Assembly (NCBI GenBank): GCA_035048815.1 | Contig: JAUCBN010000024.1 | Span: forward strand, 8,368,001-8,432,000 | Reading direction: 5' to 3' | DNA length: 64,000 nucleotides | From: Abelmoschus esculentus | Taxonomy: Eukaryota; Streptophyta; Magnoliopsida; Malvales; Malvaceae | Shown: positions 57,946 to 64,000 of the stretch, one piece after another | Numbering within the stretch: position 1 is the first letter of the stretch | Layout of the letters: each line of letters begins with the position of its first letter | Made by a program: the position numbers and the translations under genes | The notes under the pieces: model-generated | Told to the model about the DNA's origin: nothing | The model's input: only the letters and a program-made list of their open reading frames with translations | The model's database searches: none

Positions 57946-58447
57946 GGAGGATTCGAATATTGATGAGATATTCTTGAAAATAGGCTGTAAAGTGCAAGAC
58001 TGCGGGTAAGAATGCAGAGAGTATTTGTGAGATTTGAAAAATAGTGAGAGCAAGATTGTTCAAGAAAGTGTAAGTAGCAAGAATGCAAAAGTAAATAATG
58101 CACAACAATGAGTCTGCTTATATAGGCTGTAAAAATATGACTGTTAAAAAGTAGCCGTTAGGCATTTACTGCCTTGATGCACAGTTACTACCGCGGTGGG
58201 TTTCTCGGCAGAGAGTCGTTACACTGTTTCTGCCTGTTAGGAATTCTGCGGCTCTGACACAGTGCAATGCCGCGACAACAGACTTCCTGTTGTGGCATAA
58301 TTTTTCCTGCATTCACTACTTTATTTATAAAACAAAAACATAAAGAAAACATTAAATACTGAAAAATAGAGCTTAACACCAAAAAATACTGAAAATAATA
58401 ATATATAAACTAATCCTAATATAATAATTAAAATTGAAGGGAAAAGA
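57946..58447 (-). other. Non-coding spacer of element B
   Basis: No reverse transcriptase or integrase sequence is present here. Near-palindromes of the TGCCNNGGCA type cluster at 58150-58300. The stretch 57990-58130 may hold the leader or promoter of the downstream ORF. Confidence 0.6.
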
Positions 58448-61015
58448 TTATGTTACTTGTGGAGTGCATGTGAATACATCTCCCATTTTCATTTTCTCTT
58501 TCTGTCCCGTATCTTTCTTCATGAGTTGGTTAGTCCCTTTAGTGCATTCGGCTTCTCCTTTTGGTTTTATTCGTTTACTGAACAGTCTGCCGAGCGTGCT
58601 GCCTAGGCAGGATGTTTTAGTACCCTGATTTGTTGTATGGGGAGCCTTACATTCTGCTGGAGCGTCTGAATTTGTAAGATTGTGGAAGGCGTTCAACTTG
58701 ACTTGTTGATCATTTATCCGCATTGTGAGCTCGCCATTTTCCATATCGATGATGGTGCGTCTAGTAGCAAAGAAAGGTCGACCCAATATGATCGGTGCAT
58801 TGTCGTCGACTTCACAATCAAGGATAAGAAAATCGGCAAGAAATATAAACTTGTTAACTTTTACCAGAATATCCTCAATTTTCCTTCAGGATGCACATAT
58901 GATCGATCTGTAAGTTGGAGCAGTACTATTATTGGTTTTGTGTCCTATTTCGAGTTTTTGAAAAACTGATTTGGGAATTAGGTTGATGCTCGCTCCCAAG
59001 TCGCATAGGGTCTTTCCTTTATAACCATCCCCAATCGCATAAGGAATTGTGAAGCATCTAGGATCTTTTAGCTTTGGTAGCATGTGATTATGTAGCATGG
59101 CCATGCAACCTTTAGTGGCTGTCACTGTTTCAAATTCTCCTAGCCTTCGTCGTTTGGATACTATGTCCTTTAAGAACTTGGCATAGTTGGGCATTTGTTC
59201 AATAGCCTCAACTAGTGGTAAGTTGATATGGATTTGCTTTAAAATGTCTAGGAATTTTTGAAATTGATGGTCCTGTTTGTGCTTCTTTAGCCTCTGTGGA
59301 AAAGGAGGTGGTGGTCTGATATCCTCCAGGTTTCATTGGATATTGAGTTTAATACCTGGGGTGAACTTATCTGTAGCTGCCTCGGCGGAAGGTTCTGATA
59401 CTGCTGGTTCTGTTGCCGTGGCAGAGATTTCGTCAGGGTCTTGCTCAGCTTCTGAGTCCTCATAATGCTGCTTTTCTGGTTGGACTCTATCGGTTGAGGT
59501 CACTTCTTTATCTTTCAATTGTAGGCCACTTCTGGTTGTGATTACCTTGCATTGCTCGTGGCCTAACACCTTAACAACTTCAGTATTGCTAGGTAAACCC
59601 CCTGGTGGTCGAGTGTTTTATCGTTGGGCAAATTGACCAACTTTTGTTTCTAGAGATTTTATCGTGACCTTCTGGTTCTGTAGTCTCATTTTAGTTCGGT
59701 TCATGAATTCATCAGTACGCTTCATGAAGCGGCTATTCTTCATCATGTAAGCATCAGTCTTTGTCATAAAGGCCGTGAGAGAATCTGTCAATGCATTCAT
59801 AGACTGTTGCTGTTGTACCTGCTGTTGTGGCATGGGCTGCTGAGTGTTCTGCTGTGGCAGGTTCTGGCTTTGATGCTGGAATCCAGGGGCTTGATTAATT
59901 GGATTTAAGACATTGTTAGGGTTACTCCATGAGAAGTTCGGATGTCTTTTTCAAGAAGGGTTATAATTGTTGGACATCATTGGATTGTTTCTGTTATAAT
60001 TTCCAACATATAGGCTGGTCTCCTCATTTGGCATGTAATATGATGAGTTAACTACCTTAATTTCATGTACGTTTCTTTGGGCTTGCATATTCTAAACCAT
60101 CTTGGTCAGGGAAGCCAATTGTGTTGCCACCGAACTTGATATATCTAATTCATGAGTTGTGGCATGACGTCTCATTCCTCCTCGCCTTGATGTGGGAAAT
60201 TGAAAATCGTTCCTTGCGAGTTTGTTCAGAATTTCAATGGCCTCCGTGGGTACTCTATCCAAAAGTGTCCCATTTGCGGAAGCATCTAGCATCATCCTTG
60301 TGGGGGCATTAGTAGCATTATAAAACATGGAGACTTGCGTCCACAAGGGAAAACCATGTAGTGGGCATTTGTTTAGCAATTCTCTATAATGTTCCCATGC
60401 CTCATACATCGGTTCATCTTCATCTTGCCGGAATGATGTGATTTCATTACGGATGCGATCATAGAGATTTGTCGGATTAAACCTCGTAATGAATTCTCGA
60501 CAGAGTTCCTCCCAAGATCCTATGGATCCTATTGGGATACCATTCAACCAAGTTTTCGCCCTATCCCTCAGTGAATAGGGGAACAATTTTAATTGTAGAA
60601 TATCTTCATGGACTCCTTGAATCTTGAAAGAGTTGCACACTTCCATGAAAGATTTAAGATGTTGCCTTGCATCTTTAGTACTAGACCCACTAAACTATCC
60701 AATTGTGTTCAACATGTTGAACATCACTGGTTTGAGCTCAAAGTGAGTTGCTTCAATTTCTGGGGTGACTACGCCAGGGTTGAGTCTATTTAAATCTTCC
60801 ACCAGATAGTTTCTAACAGTGGGCTGCCTCGGCAATGGCTGCGGTATTGGCTGCTGCGGCATTGTTGGCGGTAGTACATTATGACCAACAGGTGGAATTT
60901 GTCCTCTTGGTGGACCATCCATGGCTTGGAACAGATTGTGTCTCAGATGTTGTCTTGTACGTTCAATCTCAGGATCCAACTCGTACAACGGACCACTTGG
61001 GTTTGCCCTGGTCAT
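58448..61015 (-). pseudogene. gag-protease gene of non-autonomous Athila-type element B
   Basis: Runs from the ATG at 61015 (MTRANPSGPLYELDPEIE) to the TAA-type end at 58448 with few stops and shifts. Gag words: THFELKPVMFNMLNTIG, a stop where Q is expected, DARQHLKSFMEVCNSFKIQG, FPYSLRDRAKTWLNGIPIGS, NEITSFRQDEDEPMYEAWEH, NATNAPTRMMLDASANGTLL. Where element A has the knuckle CNLCGGNHNSSEC, B has a short deletion and no cysteines (near 60040-60070). Protease part: CKVITTRSGLQLKDKE, PPPPFPQRLKKHKQ, LCDLGASINLIPKSVFQKLE, then DNAPIILGRPFFATRRTIID. The gene ends KMKMGDVFTCTPQVT without continuing into RT. Palindromes TGCCGTGGCA (59414-59423) and TGCCTCGGCA (60825-60834) lie inside the coding frame in low-complexity linkers. 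Confidence 0.88.
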
Positions 61016-61132
61016 AAACCAAATAAATAAAAGTTAATAAAAATAAAAATAAAATAAATAATTAAAATAAAAGTTAGATAAAGAATAGTTAAAGAGGAAG
61101 AAAATTAAAGAAAACAAAATTTAGTTGCCAAT

Positions 61133-61149
61133 CCCCGGCAATGACGCCA
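61133..61149 (-). other. Primer-binding site of element B
   Basis: Minus strand GGCGTCATTGCCGGGGAT, a variant of the Athila-type tRNA site, next to the LTR end at 61156 and about 120 bases before the gag ATG. Confidence 0.8.
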
Positions 61150-61155
61150 AAAACT

Positions 61156-62504
61156 TGATGCATGTGGTATAAGCGCAATTTGAGTGCAAGTGTACACGTC
61201 GTCAAGTAATAAAATAATAAGTATATCGTGTATCGTCTCCACAGGGATTGGTATACTTAATATGTTTTCTCTTATTCCCTTACTCCTGAAAATAAAGTAA
61301 AAACACAAATAAGTTGATTTGTTTAACTAACTAAATACTTAAATAACAAAACATAAAATAAAAGGTTGAGAACGATTATAGAGAAAGTGAGTAGGATCCA
61401 GTTGTGTCAATTAGTGGATTCAATTGATCTTCTTCTTGTCAAATGCAATCACACAACACTGCTTCGACAGTACTACAGATACAGCCTCGGCAGTATTAGT
61501 ATTCTCTGTCGCGACAATCTCTTGCTTTTGGGCAGAGGCATCAAAGTTCAGCAAAGTGTCCGTAAGTGACTTCGCTCATCTCTGAGTCAGAATTTTGTTG
61601 ATGACCAGTCCTTGACGATACCTCTCGACGTAAATCAACGATAACCACCAATCAATCCAACACTTCTTTTAGCTGCTGAAACTCTTAACCTATCTCTAGG
61701 CCAAGTTAGTTTCTAGAATACCGTACTTATCCCTTTCGTGAATCTACACCTCTCGATGCTAGATAAATAAATTACTTGCAAACTTCCCTCTCGAGATTGA
61801 ATGCAAGAACAAAGAATAACAATAGGATAAGCAAACTTTGATATTATTATTGCATAAGAACAAAGATACAAGAATCAATCTCCTCTCACTAAGATCGACA
61901 ACCTTCACCTATCCCTAAGAAGTTTAGAACATATTATCGTTAAGTACAATTCTTATGGAGAAGGATTTCTCTAAAAATTGGCTCCCCTAAACAATGTGGC
62001 CGGCTAGGGTATTTATAGTCTTAACCTAGGGTAAACCTTTCCTAAATAGACTTCAACTTGGAGTGGGAAACAAGTCCTCATCAAAGAATCTGATATTTCT
62101 AAGTTTGCCGCCTTTTAGAAGGGTTTTCCCGCTTGGTCTTTGATTTGGGCTTTTAGCGTGCTAGCCTGGTCTAATTGATGCGTTGCATCTTCCAGAATGT
62201 TCTCTATATTTTTATCTTTCATTGCGCCTCCATTGTTGGTGCTGCCACACTGGATTCTGCCGCGGCCTTGTCTTCTGCCTCAGCCTCAATATTGCTTTTC
62301 TGCCGCTTCGGCCCTGGATATTCCTGTATATACAGAATATGTAATAATATCTGCATTCTCTATAAATATTGAATTTGTAAGTAATGATAACGGAATATCC
62401 AGTATTTGCGCAGAGAGTTCATAATTCGGTTCAAGTTGGTGTATAATAGATGCATAAATTACCATGAGAAGGGTTGTAAATAACTGCCTTTTAGGCACTC
62501 ATCA
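61156..62504 (-). repeat. 5' LTR of element B
   Basis: 1349 bases, minus strand TGATGAGTGCC to ATGCATCA, followed by the primer site. Its outer end abuts GTAGC plus protease-gene sequence of element A (62505-), the very site where the solo LTR 54454-55798 also sits. Confidence 0.88.
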
Positions 62505-64000
62505 GTAGCATTGTCATGCATCCTGCTGTAGCAGCCACTGTTTCAAACTCACCTAGCCTCTTTCTCTTAGACACAATGTCTTTCAAGAATTTAACATAAT
62601 TAGGCATTTGTTCAATTGCCTCTAGAAAAGGTAAGTTAATGTGGACTTGTTTTAAGATATCAAAAAATTTCTTAAATTGACGGTCTTGTTTTTGCTTTTT
62701 CAACCTTTGTGGGAAAGGTGGTGGCGGTCTCATCTCTTCCAAGGTTTCTTTGGTTTGGAATTTAATACCTAGAACCACTGTCTCTATCATTGTCTCGACA
62801 GCGTGTTCAGGTACTACCAAGCTCTCTACTTGGGTAGTCTTTTCAGTTTGTTCAACATCGAAGTCTTCTTTTTCTGTTTCTATTGATGGGACTTTAGGTG
62901 CTGAGCTTTCTTCCTTCTCTTTCAGTTGTAGACCACTTCTGGTAGTGATTGCTTTGCACTGTTCATGGCCTATTACTTTAGCAACTTCAGTATTGCTAAG
63001 TAATCCTCCTTGTGGTCTAGTATTGATGTTTTGGGCAAACTACCCAACTTGAGTTTCTAGTGCCTTGATAGTAGCCTCTTGGTTTTGTAACCTCATCTCA
63101 GTTCTATTGATGAATGCATATGTTCTTTTGATGAAGTTATTGTTCTCTGTCATGTATGATTCAGTTTTCATCATGAATGCTTTTAGAGAACTTTCTAGAG
63201 AACTTACAGACTGTTACTGATGCATTTGCTACTGCGGCAGAGGTTGTTGTACTTATTGCTGCGGTAGATGTTGTATTTGTTACTGGAATCCTGGGGGTTG
63301 AGTGGTTGGATTCAAGGTATTGTTTGGATTGCTCCATGAAAAATTTGGATGCCTCTTCCATGAGGGGTTGTATGTGTTGGACATCATATTGTTTCTATTA
63401 TAATTTCCAACATACATGTTGGTCTCTTGATTCTGCATACACTCAGAAGAATTGTGGTTACCTCCACATAAATTGCAATAGGAATCAATGTCTTTAACCT
63501 CATAGGTGTTCTACTGTAACTACATATTTTGCACCATTTTGGTAAGATAGGCCAATTGTGTTGCCACTGAAGTTGATGTCTCTAATTCATTCACTGTGGC
63601 TTGGCGTCTTACTCCTCTTTACCTAGATGTAGAAAATTGATAATCGTTCTTTACGAGTTTGTTTAGTATCTCAATAGCTTCCTCAGGTGCTTTATCTATG
63701 AGTGTTCCATTTATCGAGACATCTAACATCATCCTTGTCGGGGCATTGGTGGCATTGTAGAACATGGTCACTTGTGTCCATAGTAGAAATCCATACAATG
63801 GGCACTTGTGCAATAACTCTTTGTAGCGCTCCCATGCCTCGTACATAGGTTCGTCATCAGCCTGTCAAAAAGAAGTAATCTCATTACGAATTTTATCATA
63901 TAAATTTGTAGGATTAAAGCGCGTAATGAAATCTCGGCATAGTTCACTCCAAGATCCTATAGATCTCGCTGGAATGCCATTCAGCTAGGTTTTTGCCCTA
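62505..64000 (-). pseudogene. gag-protease gene of element A, N-terminal part, cut by the window edge
   Basis: Minus-strand pieces in several frames. 63619-63846 carries MYEAWERYKELLHKCPLYGF and NATNAPTRMMLDVSINGTLI. Near 63430-63495 lies an intact zinc knuckle, CNLCGGNHNSSEC. 62491-62950 carries TTRSGLQLKEKE, PPPPFPQRLKKQKQ, INLPFLEAIEQMPNYVKFLK and KRLGEFETVAATAGCM. It stops at the GTAGC site next to the element B LTR. Several stops. A palindrome variant with matched arms, TGTCTCGACA, is at 62791-62800. Confidence 0.85.

Overview
The window reads as nuclear DNA of a flowering plant, most likely a eudicot. Genes contain introns with GT-AG borders, the intergenic DNA is AT-rich, and most of the sequence is LTR retrotransposons of the Athila (Ty3/Gypsy) and Copia types. 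A Malvaceae source such as cotton is possible, but I cannot prove it from the sequence. I see no bacterial, organellar or viral block.

Four host genes look intact. They are a six-exon PIN1-type auxin efflux carrier (13976-16528, minus), a three-exon C2-domain ABA-related (CAR) gene (18807-19489, minus), a single-exon WD40 gene of the RUP1/RUP2 UV-B repressor type (27588-28745, plus), and a five-exon gene for a plastid DUF3007 membrane protein (47114-49013, plus). A broken SURF1 (cytochrome c oxidase assembly) remnant lies tail-to-tail with the last one at 49128-49930. No operon-like logic links them; they are independent plant genes separated by transposon blocks.

Layout. From 1 to 11.03 kb are nested Athila-type elements on the minus strand: element D (gag, protease, RT fragments) is cut by element E, and D's LTR is cut by the coding-free element C, which has a perfect 5-bp target duplication. 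From 11.03 to 12.72 kb a hAT transposase remnant is followed by a MULE with a perfect 9-bp target duplication and a non-transposase coding fragment inside (Pack-MULE-like). From 13.9 to 19.7 kb are PIN1 and CAR. From 19.9 to 26.1 kb are a dispersed repeat, a hAT-type MITE, and a Copia element with two 251-bp LTRs. From 27.5 to 28.8 kb is the RUP gene. From 29.7 to 43.8 kb is a four-layer nest: a CACTA transposase gene holds Copia-1, whose 3' LTR holds Copia-2, which holds an Athila-type solo LTR. From 44.7 to 45.9 kb is a 5'-truncated LINE. From 46.4 to 49.9 kb are DUF3007 and the SURF1 remnant. From 52.7 kb to the end is another Athila block (elements A and B). In it a non-autonomous element B carries gag-protease plus an ORF of the 'putative plant transposon protein' type but no reverse transcriptase or integrase.

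The least explained pattern is a 10-bp palindrome, TGCCNNGGCA. I found eight exact copies and many near copies, all in Athila-type LTR, leader or gag-protease sequence and none in the host genes. I found no convincing new host-encoded system.
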